NCBI RefSeq assembly: GCF_963583255.1
Contig: NC_084807.1
Location: 22,469,572-22,533,571 of the forward strand
Direction of reading: 5' to 3'
Length of the DNA stretch: 64,000 nt
Origin: Pyrus communis
Taxonomy: Eukaryota; Streptophyta; Magnoliopsida; Rosales; Rosaceae
The notes under the pieces are model-generated. The model saw nothing but the letters and a program-made list of their open reading frames with translations. It had not been told where the DNA came from and ran no database searches. Position 1 is the stretch's first letter; the number at the start of each line of letters is the position of its first letter. The translations under genes and the position numbers were made by a program. Below, in pieces: positions 22,665 through 33,775 of the stretch.

Positions 22665-23206
22665 ATGCATAAGCTAGTTAATGATCACACATTCTTAGTC
22701 TGGATTGTTTCACCATTAGGCCTATTTTTATTTTTGCACCTTTCTCACAAAATGACTTTGTTTTATGAATATTCTACCTTACTCTTCATACGAGCACCTG
22801 TATACTAATTAACGGTAATATACAGCTGAAAACCAAAAACTTCCATTGCCCGAGGCTCTCAAGTACCAGATTGAAGTACAAAACAGATTTGCAAGAGCAG
22901 CTTGAGGTGCATGTAGCTATCAAATGACATCTGGCTTGTTAAGCAGCTGGTATGATACGGAGTACGGAGTACTGGTTTATGGTCTCTGCTGAGGAAAGTA
23001 AAGCCTATTAAGGCTTATTTAACATGATATGATATTGATCTGATATCAATCACCTAGACTGATCCTTTCATATAGACGTGTGAAATAAGGAACAACTTGT
23101 ATATGCATATTTGTAGGATCTTAATTGATCATTGTACATGTATGAAGACCTCTGTATTGAATTATTAGAGATCAATGAATTCATGCACAATTATTGAATT
23201 CTTTAC

Positions 23207-24262
23207 ATGGTACTAGAGCAACTGGACCTCTGATAACCAAAACCTTTTTGCCGTTCCAACACAACAATAAACCCTACCAACTGCATCTCTTCTCGGCGAC
23301 ATCCATGGCGCTCGAAGATTCCGTCGTAACCAAATCCTCGGCCAAGCCTGAGATGAACAAGTATGACGATCCCAATGATCCCCTCTACCTTCACCACTCC
23401 GATCAGCTTGGAGCTATCTTGGTTACTCAACAACTAAATGAAGAAAACTATTCTACCTAGAGTCGTGCCATGTCCATGGCTCTTAGTGCTAAAAATAAAG
23501 GTTTCGTTGACGGGACCATCAAAAGGCCGAAAGGCACTTCCGCCGCAGAACTTCAACGGTGGACTCGCTGTAACAATCTTGTCAAATCATGGCTTCTTAA
23601 CTCGACTTCCCAAGATATTAGGGCGAGTTTGATCTACAACGACATTGCTCATGAGATTTGGAATGATTTGAAGGAATGCTTTTCACATGTGAACATCGTA
23701 CATCTCTTTCATATCGAACAAGAGATTCATGGTTGCATTTGCTGTGATTTGCTAGAGAATCTGGTTATGGATGAACAATCGAAGAACAAAAAATGAGAAG
23801 GATAACAATGGAAGAATTTTCAGAAGGGTTCCCACTCTCTGCAAAATCTAGCAGAGCATATTCATTTCATCACACTATACAATTCTCACGCACTCTGTAC
23901 TTTACATAACCGTTAGAATCCAAAGTGGATTCTCTCTCTTCACAAAACAATCTCAGCCTTACATCTAGCTAGTTGCTAGGATTATTACACCTGACATTAG
24001 AGTTGCACAGTTGGTACTTTAAACTAAAGTGAATACATAAATTGATACACAACTTACTTCCTAATCAGCTATAGGCTTACAATTCAACAACATTCAGGGC
24101 AATATGAATATTGGTGCTTACTATACCAAGTTGAAAGGTCTCAGGGATGAGCGCGATGCATTGTGCTCTATTCCAAACTGTACATGTATGACTGTGAAGG
24201 AAGTGTTGCAGTTTCAGCAAAGCCAAAAGACCATGAAATTCCTCATGGGTCTTAATAATGTC
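23207..24262 (+). mobile_element. Decayed Ty1/copia gag remnant
   Basis: A primer-binding-site-like TGGTACTAGAGCA (initiator tRNA-Met type, one change from the usual form) lies at 23207, just after LTR-like sequence ending TTTACA. From 23305 the frame gives a copia-type gag N-terminus: MALEDSV, then LGAILVTQQLNEENYST, then a TAG at 23458 where related gags have Trp, then SRAMSMALSAKNKGFVDG and NDLKECFSHVN. Around 23738 an unrelated segment of about 350 bp interrupts gag. The frame resumes near 24090 with YYTKLKGLRDERDALC and QKTMKFLMGLNN and is lost after about 24262. No pol or 3' LTR was found. Confidence 0.75.
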
Positions 24263-25026
24263 TACAAAGCAAGGGAATCCAATCCAAAATGTACATGTGC
24301 AACTCATTGGAATGAAATCAAATCCAATAACAATAATAAATGGCTTATTACCTATAAGTAAGGAGATTTGGTAAAACCATTTACCAACTTAGGAAACCTC
24401 TGCCCATACGATCTGTAATTGATATAATTTAAATGGAACTAATATGGAATGCACAGTAAACGACTTAAACCAACAAACGAAGTCAGAGACTATGTACCTC
24501 TTTTCATGTTTCATACCGGATTTAGTAAATTTCTTTAATAAGCGCTGCGCACTCGCAATTGGATAAACTTAATTTGGAGGCTAAAAGTCATCTGAAAAGT
24601 AGTTTCAAATGACAACTAATTACTCAAACACATAACAGATTGAGAAGCCCCCTTACAAAATACACCATACACACATGCATGAATCAGGGTCGCTTCATTT
24701 GACATTGGGCCATGAAAACGAATGAAAGGGAGAGGTGGACGTGCTTTACCCTTATTGGTCTTGGGATTTGCGGAGTCCTTCGTGAAGGTGGAGGCGTCGA
24801 TGATGGGTGCAGAGCCGATCTGAGCAAGGCACCAAATGGAGACTGGAAACAGAATCTCTAAATAAACCAAAACCTGATTTGCTCGTGACTATTTTTTTAG
24901 GAAAAAAGAAAAAAAGAAAACATGATTTGAGAGGAAGAGAGCGGAATGAAGACGGACAGAAGCAGAGATTTGTGAGGGACAAAACCAAAAGGTAAAGTGA
25001 AGAAGACGGGATCGATTGACATAAAA
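24263..25026. other. Unassigned region right of the copia remnant
   Basis: I recognise no gene. On the minus strand about 24690-24810 is open and relatively GC-rich (a frame containing PLPFIRFHGPMSNEATL), which might be an exon fragment, but I cannot name it. Confidence 0.35.
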
Positions 25027-25034
25027 AATTGTGA

Positions 25035-25504
25035 GAGTAAAGTGTAAAAAACTACCTCATTGCTGTCACGACATTTTCATACCTCATCTTTTAAAATTGA
25101 CAATGTCATACTTTATCTTACGAATTTGTGCCAATGTTAGCTTAGCGCGAATTTCTCAGTTAACTGCTAACGTGGTTTGATTCAGAACCCATTTTTTATT
25201 AAAAAATTATTAAAAATTAAAAAAAATCATTTAATATTTTTTAAATATTAAAATAATAAAGAAAAGTAAAAAAAACAAAAATACAAAAAAAAAAAATACA
25301 AAAAACAAAAAAACAAAAAGCAAAACCAAACCTTCCGTCCCTTTCCTCCCTTTCTCCCCCCCCAACCCGAGCCCCTACGTGCAACCCAGAAAAAAAAATA
25401 AAAAAAAATCCCAATTCGTCTTCCCCTCGCATCCACCCTCTGCACCCACCCAACCTCGCACCCACCCCTCGCGGAATCGGCTTGACGAACAGGATCTAGG
25501 TTTT

Positions 25505-25536
<32 letters not shown>

Positions 25537-26044
25537 CCTCCTTCTTTTTGTTTCTAGGTTGCAGGGGGTTGGATTTGTTTTGGGGGGAGGGGGGACGAAT
25601 TGGGTTGGGGTTTGTTTTTTCTTCTTCTTCTTCGGGGGGTTGGGGGTTGATGGGTTTTCAATTTTATTTTTTTTATTTTTGGTTGAAGAGTAAGTAGGGA
25701 AGAAGATGAAGATGAGGAGAGAGAGAGAAGGGCGGAGGTAGAAGGGACGAAAGATTTTTATTTTTGTTTTTGTTTTGTTTTTTAACTTTTCTTTATTATT
25801 TTAATATTTAAAAATATTAAATGATTTTTTTTTAGTTTTTTTTTAAATTTTTTAAATTTTTTAATAGAAAGTGGGATATGGAATAAACCACGTCATCATT
25901 TAACTGACAAATTAACGGCAGGCTAACGGAAGGTATAACATTGACACAAATTCGTAAGATGAGATATGACACTGTCAATTTAAAAAGATGAGGTATGAAA
26001 GTGTCATGACACCAATAATTGAGGTAGTTTTTTGTACTTTACCC
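25035..26044. mobile_element. Long-TIR MULE-like element, copy 2
   Basis: Same family as 11181-12407. Left end GAGTAAAGTGTAAAAAACTA, right end on the other strand GGGTAAAGTACAAAAAACTA. Both continue through 'cctca.t..tg', 'cataccTcatcttt' and 'aaatt.ttaa'. Target duplications are AAATTGTGA (25026-25034) and AAATTGTAA (26045-26053), 8 of 9. The interior holds C-rich DNA, a (TTC)n tract at about 25507-25535 and G-rich DNA. No transposase is present. Confidence 0.78.
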
Positions 26045-26187
26045 AAATTGTAAAGTTTCGAAAAGCAGAAAAATCCCTCAATCCGTTAATCCTGCAATCA
26101 ACTCTCTCTCCCCCACTCATCCATTTCCCTCCCTCTCTCGCTCTCTCTCTTTCAAACGCCCATCCCCCAAACCCTCCCCGAATGGGA

Positions 26188-26400
26188 GCCAGATTGTCTA
26201 CCTCCTGTTCGCCCTTCCCATCCTCTCTCATTTGTGTGGTCACGGTTAAGTCGCGTCAATATTTTATATTCCTATTACCTTTTATCTTATTATCACTATA
26301 AAAAAATTAATATAAAATGTTGACGTGATTTAATCGTGACTGCACAAAACAGAAAGGGATGGGAAAGATACCCAAACAGGAGGAGGGCAGACAATCTGCC
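26188..26400. mobile_element. MITE, family N, copy 1
   Basis: An inverted repeat of about 85 bp per arm: 'cagattgtct', 'tcctgtt', 'tcccatcc', 'gtcacg.ttaa.tc.cgtcaa.attttatat' on the left are mirrored on the right up to 'gggcagacaatctgcc'. A second copy is at 27299-27512. Confidence 0.7.
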
Positions 26401-27298
26401 GCCCCCGAATAACACATCAACCACCCAACCCGTCCCAAACCCATAGGACAAAATTGCCCTTACTAACTTACCATCTTGACCGTCAGATTTTAATCCTTGA
26501 TGGGGCAGCCTCGTCATTTTCACTCCCTAAGGGCTGGGCTTATATCAAGAAATGAACTAAGCCCACCACACAAAATGTGACCGGCCCAAAACCCAACCCG
26601 GCCTTAATTTGACCGTAGTGCTGTAAACAAAGCAAAATCAAGGGTCAAACCTGTAACTGTAGCTAAGCTACAGTCAATTCACTCTCAATTGTAAAATAGA
26701 TAATGGGAAATGTTGTAGCCCAACCCAATGACCAAAACTCTTAGATTGTGTCAATACATTCATAAAAAAATAAAAAGAGAGAAAAGTCATCATTTTACTA
26801 AATATAATATTACTTTAACAATTTTAATCGTGTACACAACAAGTTTTATATTCATACAGGCTTCAAGTCGTGTAACGTGTCGTATTCGAAATCGTCATCT
26901 CAAAACTAATATGAAATCAGTTCTCATTTTGAACCCAAGAAGATACAATTAGTTTTCTTTGAAAAGTGGACTTTTACAAATGATTTTAAACATTGTTTCT
27001 AGTTCTAAAGCTTCCTGGGTGAGACATTTGCTTGGAAGATGTTCAATTTGCATTTGGCAACCAGAGTTTGATATTTTCTCTGCCATGCTTATATTGAAGA
27101 TGCGGTGGAAGTAGTTTTTAAGTGTTTGTTTGGTCAAAAGTTCAACTGTTAAAATGGAAGTTTAAACGCCTAATTTTATCACTATTTTCTAACAATTTGG
27201 TTGATGAAGATAAAAGCAGACATTACTGCAACACACAGTTCTGCTACAGGCTATGCTGCCTTGGCATTTATGGTTTTGTGGCTCTCTTATGTGGAAGC
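26401..27298. other. Intergenic, repeat remnants
   Basis: No gene recognised. 26785-26945 repeats the sequence at 2110-2285. A small open stretch at 27201-27330 (frame with ATGYAALAFMVLWLSY) stands next to the MITE and is not recognisable. Confidence 0.4.
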
Positions 27299-27512
27299 AG
27301 ATTGCCAGACCTCTCCTGTTTGGATGTTTTTTTCATTTTTTTTTCTATTTTATGTAATTACAATTAAGTTATATCAATATTTTATATTAAATTTTTTTTT
27401 ATAAAAATACTGAAATAAAAAGTAATAAGAATATAAAATATTAACATAACTTAACTGTGATCACATAAATAAAAATAAATGAAAAGAACACCCAAACAGA
27501 ATGGCAGACAAT
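27299..27512. mobile_element. MITE, family N, copy 2
   Basis: The ends are 'gcagattgcc.gacctc.tcctgtttgga' on the left and 'acccaaaca.aatggcagacaatctc' on the right. The inner arms pair through 'ttatatcaatattttatatt' and 'aatataaaatattaacataa'. Same layout as 26188-26400, more AT-rich. Confidence 0.7.
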
Positions 27513-28849
27513 CTCTCCCCCCTCTTATTTTCCAATTTATTACTTTGATTGCAAGGAAAGGACCAACTTTTGACTTAGACGACGCATGGCAGAACACCAT
27601 AGGCAGGAGAAATTTATTATGTTTCTGAAATGTGTCAGTTCTATTATTACGTTGAAAATGAATTTCTAGCTTACAAGAAAATAGACTTTGTAGTTGGAAT
27701 ATTTTCTAATCATTGGTTTTATGATGAAATTTTAATTTACTTCATGGTATCAGATTAGGTTGTCTTATGTGTGAAGCTCAACGGTCATACGTGCTCAACG
27801 TCATCCAATTTGTGTTGTTCACATGTTAAGCTTAAAAATTCGTCACAGGTAAGGGAGTTTGTTGAGAATAAATCACACATTAATACGAAAAATGATTTCA
27901 CACATTCTTATAAGTAATTAAACTACTCTCAATATTACTAATTAATTTTATAATAAAACCTTAATTATCTTGGATCAATGGTTATGCAGAAAAAGTGCTG
28001 CAAGATATTTGTAAATTTAAATTGCAAGTTCTTGACCACTTCCTCAATTTTCTCTTTTAGGTAATGGCAATGTAACATGTTTCACATAAAAATCAGCCAA
28101 TTTCCATTTCTAAACGAGGTGCATAGATATTGAATGTGAACCTCAGAAGCTACTCTTTCAAGGCTACACAGATCTGTAACACAAAAGAGACATTGAGAAG
28201 GTATGGAAATGTGCCCCTAAAAAAAGATATAGTAAATGTAATTTCACCTCAAAAGTTACCTTTTTTCTTGCCATTGTTTTGGTATAAACACACTTACATG
28301 TAAAAGTTTAAGAACCATATTCAGTTTAAGGGTTTCAGCACTTATACCTCATTGTTTATTCGATTGTGATTAACGAATTTTTACCATACACAATTTGCTA
28401 TGTTTTTGCAAAAAATAATCTTTAAATGTTTAACGGTGTTAAAAATCATTAACAATTCTGTTTGCGACGTGTGTACAATAAAAATTCAGATAAATTTTCC
28501 CATGCTTTTCAGGCTTTTACTTTAGAGACTTGTAGCAGACTGGCAGTTCAATTTCAGAATTTATTAGGCAAGTCAAAATCACCCAAGATCTGAATACGAT
28601 TCATAGAATTAAACATGGAGGTCAGAATATAGCTTGACCATTCATTAGATGAATCTTACCCGAATCACTTTGTACTATTATGTTGAAGCTTCAATATAGA
28701 TAGCACAAGTTTTCAAACACAATGATTGTACTATTATGTTGAAGAAATTATACAAACCCTCCAAGCAGCTCACAAACATTAACCAAAATCACACACCATG
28801 CAGCATACAAATAAAGAAAATGACGAAAATTAACTGGGAAAAAGCAAGT
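27513..28849. other. Intergenic region downstream of KCS-B
   Basis: AT-rich, without a recognisable gene or clear transposon. It must contain the KCS-B 3' UTR and terminator next to 28850. Confidence 0.5.
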
Positions 28850-30253
28850 TTAAGCGAAAATTTGGGAGAAATCGAGCCTAACAAAGCTTAGATATTCGTC
28901 GTTGAGCCAACTATACTTCTCCATGTATGGATTGCCCAGAGTATTCTTAGGAGGGTAACTTTCTATGCAGTCTTTCCAAACATTGGCATCATCCAAGTCC
29001 TTCAATACTTCCCACACAGTGTTGTTGCACTTAAAACCTGCTCCAAATCCACTCATCAGAATTTTGTTGCCCTTCTTAAGCCTCTTCTTTGCCTCCATGT
29101 ATCCCAAAGCGTACCAAAATCCGGCTGTTGACGTGTTGCCAAACCGGTGAAGCGTCATTCTAGACGGCTCAAGATCATAATCACTTAGACCTAAGCTCTT
29201 CCCAATCCCATCTATGATTGCTCTTCCACCAGGGTGAATGCAGAAATGCTCTATTCCTGCCTTGAGATTTAACCCCATACCAACTGCTTCTAGCTTTTGG
29301 CTTTTAGTACCAGTTCTATTCCGAACCCTAGAGGCCACCAGGTAGAGAAATAATTCTCTCAGTGGAAGCACTTTTGGGACTAGGTCTTGGAGGTTCATCG
29401 TTAAAGCCATAGCTGCTGCTTTCGTGAGGTGTTTGGTGAGGCGAAACCCTTGGTATCCACTCTCATCTTCTAGCTGTATGCAGCATTCATACGCTTCAGT
29501 GTTCGAGCCAATATGGGTACGTACCAAATGCTGTAACTTCAACTTGGCTTGGTGCTGTAGGGTTCTGTTGTTTGTGAACAGCAACGAACACCCTCCCGAG
29601 CGGAACAGACAGTTCGTAAGCATCATGGATTTTTCTTTGCCGCAATACCAGTTTGGAGCTAAGGATTCTGTGCTGACAACGACCGCATTTGCGTTCTTAT
29701 ACGACTTGAACAAGTTCTGCACAACATCAATGGCAACAAGGCTTGCGCTGCAGCCCATTCCCGAGAGGTTGAAGCTTTTGATGTCCTCCCTCATCTTGTA
29801 CCGGTTTATTATGCGCGACGTTAGTGAGGGTGCGGGGGAGAACATCGACACATTGACAACAAGGATGTCGATTTGTGAAGGAGGAATTGCAGCATTCCTT
29901 GCGAAAAGCTTGTCAAGTGTGTCGAAAATGATGCCATCCATTTCATTAAGCTCGTCTGCCCCGGTTGGATTTTCTTCTCGGCCTTCAATTATGTTTCTTG
30001 GGCAGGAAGTTTCTTCTCCAATGCCGGAATTGACAATGGTTTTCAAGAGAAACCTTAACTCCTCCAACCCCAGATTCTTGTTCCGCAAGACGATCTTCGC
30101 GCAGGAATCGCTGTTGATCTTCATGTCTTCTTTCGCCTTGTAGCACTCGTAAGCCAGCAGGAAACAGCACTGGTCTCTCCTTCGGAAAACCAACTTCAAG
30201 AAGGAGAAGAAACCGAAAAGAACGAGTAGAGACATTGTCATGAGGATCTCCAT
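28850..30253 (-). CDS. KCS: 3-ketoacyl-CoA synthase (KCS-B)
   Basis: Single-exon condensing enzyme of 467 residues from the ATG at 30253. A longer frame with 26 extra residues exists upstream, but the internal start MEILMTMSLL aligns with KCS-A and KCS-C and has a good context (GGCCATGG). One N-terminal membrane segment (about residues 3-23) anchors it in the endoplasmic reticulum. The triad is complete: Cys168 (SGMGCSA), His340 (CIHPGGRA) and Asn373 (HRFGNTS), with the 33-residue His-Asn spacing of FAE1. It is clearly the close relative of KCS-A. The C-terminal half from EHFC onward is nearly the same, and most differences lie near residues 290-330. The expected role is elongation of long acyl-CoAs for wax or suberin; the substrate is unknown. 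The gene is inverted relative to KCS-A and in the same orientation as KCS-C. Confidence 0.95.
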   Translation of the reverse strand: MEILMTMSLLVLFGFFSFLKLVFRRRDQCCFLLAYECYKAKEDMKINSDSCAKIVLRNKNLGLEELRFLLKTIVNSGIGEETSCPRNIIEGREENPTGADELNEMDGIIFDTLDKLFARNAAIPPSQIDILVVNVSMFSPAPSLTSRIINRYKMREDIKSFNLSGMGCSASLVAIDVVQNLFKSYKNANAVVVSTESLAPNWYCGKEKSMMLTNCLFRSGGCSLLFTNNRTLQHQAKLKLQHLVRTHIGSNTEAYECCIQLEDESGYQGFRLTKHLTKAAAMALTMNLQDLVPKVLPLRELFLYLVASRVRNRTGTKSQKLEAVGMGLNLKAGIEHFCIHPGGRAIIDGIGKSLGLSDYDLEPSRMTLHRFGNTSTAGFWYALGYMEAKKRLKKGNKILMSGFGAGFKCNNTVWEVLKDLDDANVWKDCIESYPPKNTLGNPYMEKYSWLNDEYLSFVRLDFSQIFA

Positions 30254-30320
30254 GGCCCTAGGGTTTTGAACTGTGAATTGTGAATTGTTCAATGAATGCA
30301 GAACTTGAACAATATTTCTC

Positions 30321-30328
30321 TTAATATA
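30321..30328 (-). promoter_or_regulatory. Possible TATA box of KCS-B
   Basis: The minus strand reads TATATTAA about 70 bp upstream of the chosen ATG, preceded by ACGTGT. If used, transcription would start between the two candidate start codons' ends and favour the shorter protein. A further AT-rich box (TATATATAAAG) lies near 30505-30515. Confidence 0.3.
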
Positions 30329-30331
30329 CAC

Positions 30332-31530
30332 GTAACTTTGCAGCCATCCCTTTAGTATAGATTGATGGTGATGAAATACTGAAACTCTTGAACATTAATG
30401 TTAAGAATTTACTTTTTACCTACAAATGTAGATAGTCAGTAGGCTGCATGAACGGTCCAAGTTTCCCAGAATAGTCAACTTTTTTTAGAGGGAGTTATGA
30501 TACTTTATATATATCTACACTTGGCCATCTATGGTACTACGTCTTCAATTATATTGCTTTGTAAGTTTCTAGAACATTATTCTGATTTTTTGTTTTTGAA
30601 GTATTTGTTATGATTGGTGTTTTTGTGGCTCGATACAAGCCATGGAAGTGGATGAATTCAATTCCCCACCTTAATTAGAAAGGTAGAACAAATTATTTAT
30701 GAAATAAAGAGTAAGTTGTGTTGTTCAACACTGTAAAATGTATCGGGACCTTTTGATGAGATAAGACTTCATAATTAAAATTGCGCCTTAGCAATCTGTG
30801 TTGGAACCTAAATGGTGCTGGAACAGATTGTTGAAGAATAGAAACTTATCGGAAATCACAGATTTAGTCCGCTTAAACGTGCACAACAGTTTGTTGGCTT
30901 ATGTGTGATCAATACAAAATTCTTTGATTAAAACCACAAGTCATGTGCAGTATATGCACACATCATCTCGTCGGTTGTTAATTAGGCGCACGCCTAATTG
31001 TTCAAAAGCAAAGCAATCTGTGTTTTTGAACCCATTAATGAAGATATATATATATCGGTTGGAAATTTGCGCATAATGTTCAGTGCTCAAGTAATGCATA
31101 CATAATTTATGCAAACTACCCACAAGCAAAGGAGGTTAATTAATTACTATCTGGCTTTTACTAATTATACATGGATTAGTTCCGAAAAAAGTTGAGGTTC
31201 TACCATAAATGCAAGGTCTCGTATAGCTACTTTGATATTATAAAGAAAGTTGAGATTCCACCATAAAATCAATTGGCAATATGGAAAGTAATGAAACTCC
31301 TTATACGCAAATATAATGTCTCTCCTTCATTAATGTGAGATTCATTCTCATCCATATATATGTATTTAAAAATGCATCTGAAATTCTAGGTGATCGTAAT
31401 CTGTTTATAATTGGTACCTGGTTTTGTAACTTGGCAGCTGACAAAGTCCTTTTTCATTGGTGGGGGGCCAACTCCCCAGAAGTCGTCAAAGAGTCCTTTA
31501 ATCATACCCAGGCATAAAAACAGAAACTGA
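30332..31530. other. Intergenic region upstream of KCS-B
   Basis: No gene recognised. It contains the KCS-B promoter and AT-rich DNA. Two similar phrases ('gttgag.ttc.accataaa', at 31190 and 31247) form a short local duplication. Confidence 0.45.
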
Positions 31531-32137
31531 GGTCATCTTCAACCAAGGGCCAGATTTGTTTTAGTTATCTGGTCTTCCAAGAAATTAATATTTTAATGAA
31601 CAGTACAAGACCATATTTGTTTCTATCTCCAACTGAGGGCCAAAAGGCCATAGGGCTCATTTAAGCAATGTCACAAAAAACTGTCTCCAACCAAGAGCTA
31701 AAGGGCCATAAGGCCAAACATAATTTATTATTTAAATTTAATGTTGTTTCATGTTACTTAATTTAATTTAATATTGTATAATGACTTAGGAAGTTATAGG
31801 AAACAAATAAAATTTAAAAATAAATAAATAAACAATTAAAAAAAAATAAATAATGGCTAGTTGATGTCAGCTAGCCATTATATTCAAAATTTTCTAGCTA
31901 TTTGTGTCGGTTATAACCGACACCATTTCCTTTATTTTTGTCGGTTATAACCGATAGCAAAACCGACACTACTTCAAAAATTTCCAGTCAACCCGGGGCT
32001 GGCTGCATGTGGCTAGCCCTTTCGCCTTTTGGCCCTTTCAGATTCTATGGGGCCCACGAGCCCTCTGGCCTATCCCTCGGTTGAAGACGATTTTTGGGTT
32101 ATTTTCGGCCCTCTGGACCCTTCAATTGGAGATGGCC
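31531..32137. mobile_element. PIF/Harbinger-type MITE, copy 1
   Basis: The left end GGTCATCTTCAACCAAGGGC and right end (other strand GGCCATCTCCAATTGAAGGG) are related inverted termini. Internal palindromes TCGGTTATAACCGA lie at 31907-31920 and 31941-31954. It shares the termini, the 'gctagttga.gtcagctagcc' block and the 'gcatg..gctagcc' block with the longer element at 32388. The flanking 3 bp are not a clean duplication. Confidence 0.65.
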
Positions 32138-32387
32138 GTAATACAGTAAAAACTGTACAATATAATGGGGAAAGATAAATGGAGCTAGTTAGAAATTAAC
32201 TGCAGATAATATGGGATTTGGAATTGGAGTTGTTCACACTCAAATCTTGAGGCCGCATTTTCCCAAAATATATAAAATGTTAAGTTTCCAGTCTTCTGTC
32301 ATGACTCACGATCTCATAAAAATAAAATTAAAAAAAAAAAAAAAACAATGAATTGGATAGACGACATTAAGTTTCATGAGGTACTTA

Positions 32388-33772
32388 GGCCATCTCCAAG
32401 ATATTAATATTTTATTGAACAGTACATGGTCGTATTTGACTCCATCTCAAACCAATGGCCAAAGGGCCATAGGGCTCGTTTTAGCTCTGTCACAAAAAAC
32501 CGTCTCCAACCGAGAGCCAAATGGCCAAACATAATTTATTATTTAAATTTAAAAACTACAACAACTTAAATTCAAAAACTACAACTTATATTTAAAAACT
32601 GCTTAAATTTAAAAATGACAAATTAAATTTAAAAACTACAAATTAAATTTAAAAACTACAAATAAAATTTAAAAACAGCATTAACTTGAATTTAAAAACT
32701 ACAACAATATGATAGTGGAGGATGAAGGAGATGGGTATATTGATGGAGAGTCCGATGACGACCAAGAAGATCCAAATAGGTCAAGAAAGACTCGTGCAAA
32801 AATATATGATGGACCTAATTTGCCTTTCAATCCAAGAACTGGTAGTATCTCTATAAATGAGTACATGAGGTGCTATAGAATGATACGTTTTCGTGCCACA
32901 AACAAGTACGTACAATAGGATCTTGTTGCACATCTTTGAGCCAAAAGAAGCATGGAGTAGGCGTTTAAGTTTTATGTTGTTAAATGTTTTTAAAAATGTT
33001 GTTTAAGTTTCATGTTGTTAAATGTTTTTTTTATGTTGTATAATTTGTATGTTGGTTAATGTTATTTAATTTTGTTTCATATTGTTTAATGTTGTTTCAT
33101 GTTACTTAATTTAATTAATTTTGTATAATGGCTTAGAAAGTTATAGGAAAAAAATATAATTTAAAAAAAATATGAAACAAATTTTGTATAATAGACGTTA
33201 TAGGAAAAAAATTAATTTAAAAAAAATATATGAAACAAATTTTGTGAAATAGAAGTTATAGGAGAAAAATAGAATTTAAAATAAAATAAAACAAATTTTG
33301 TGAAATAGAAGTTATAGGAAAAATTGGAATTTAAAAAAAAATATGAAACAAATTTTGTAAAATAAAAGTTATAGGAAAAAAAAAATAGAATTAAAAAAAA
33401 TATGAAAAATAGAAGTTATAGGAAAAATTTTGTAAAAAAAAAAAAAATTCAAATGCAACGACTAGCTGACGTCAGCTAGCCGTTGCATTTGAATTTTTTT
33501 TCTTAAGCATTCCTATCGGTTATAACCGACAGGAATACGTTTATATTATTTAATATAAATGTATTCCTGTTAGTTATAACCTACAGGAAAGATGATTTTT
33601 CTGGCCAGCCCCTGGCTGGCTGGTTGGCTGCATGCAGCCAACCTTTTAACCCTCCAGCCCTCTCCGATTCCGTGGGGCCCTCTCAGATTCCACAACCCTC
33701 TGGCCTAGCCCTTGGTTGGAGACGATTTTAGGATTATTTTCGGCCCTCTGGACCCTTCGGTTGGAGATGGCC
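32388..33772. mobile_element. PIF/Harbinger-type deletion derivative, copy 2
   Basis: A 1385-bp element that begins GGCCATCTCC and ends GGAGATGGCC, flanked by TTA on both sides (32385-32387, 33773-33775), the target length and sequence of PIF/Harbinger. Plus-strand 32709-32980 encodes a fragment resembling the C-terminus of plant PIF-type transposase: an acidic DGYIDGESDDDQ stretch, then RFRATNKYVQ, a stop, and DLVAHLWAKR. A palindrome TCGGTTATAACCGA is at 33516-33529, and several imperfect tandem copies of an A-rich 60-bp unit ('gaaatagaagttatagga') fill 33130-33430. Confidence 0.75.
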
Positions 33773-33775
33773 TTA

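Noticed and set aside
27122..27404. Short frames next to a MITE at 27.2 kb
   Set aside because: No family recognised, and the end of the frame is MITE sequence; insufficient evidence for a gene.
29424..30143. 239-codon open frame on the plus strand
   Set aside because: It lies wholly antisense to the KCS-B coding region, resembles nothing, and similar antisense frames occur opposite KCS-C (38653-39261). It is a shadow of the codon bias of the real gene.
30254..30331. 26-residue N-terminal extension of KCS-B
   Set aside because: KCS-A and KCS-C both start at the position of the internal Met, whose context is better. The extension has no counterpart in the family members here.
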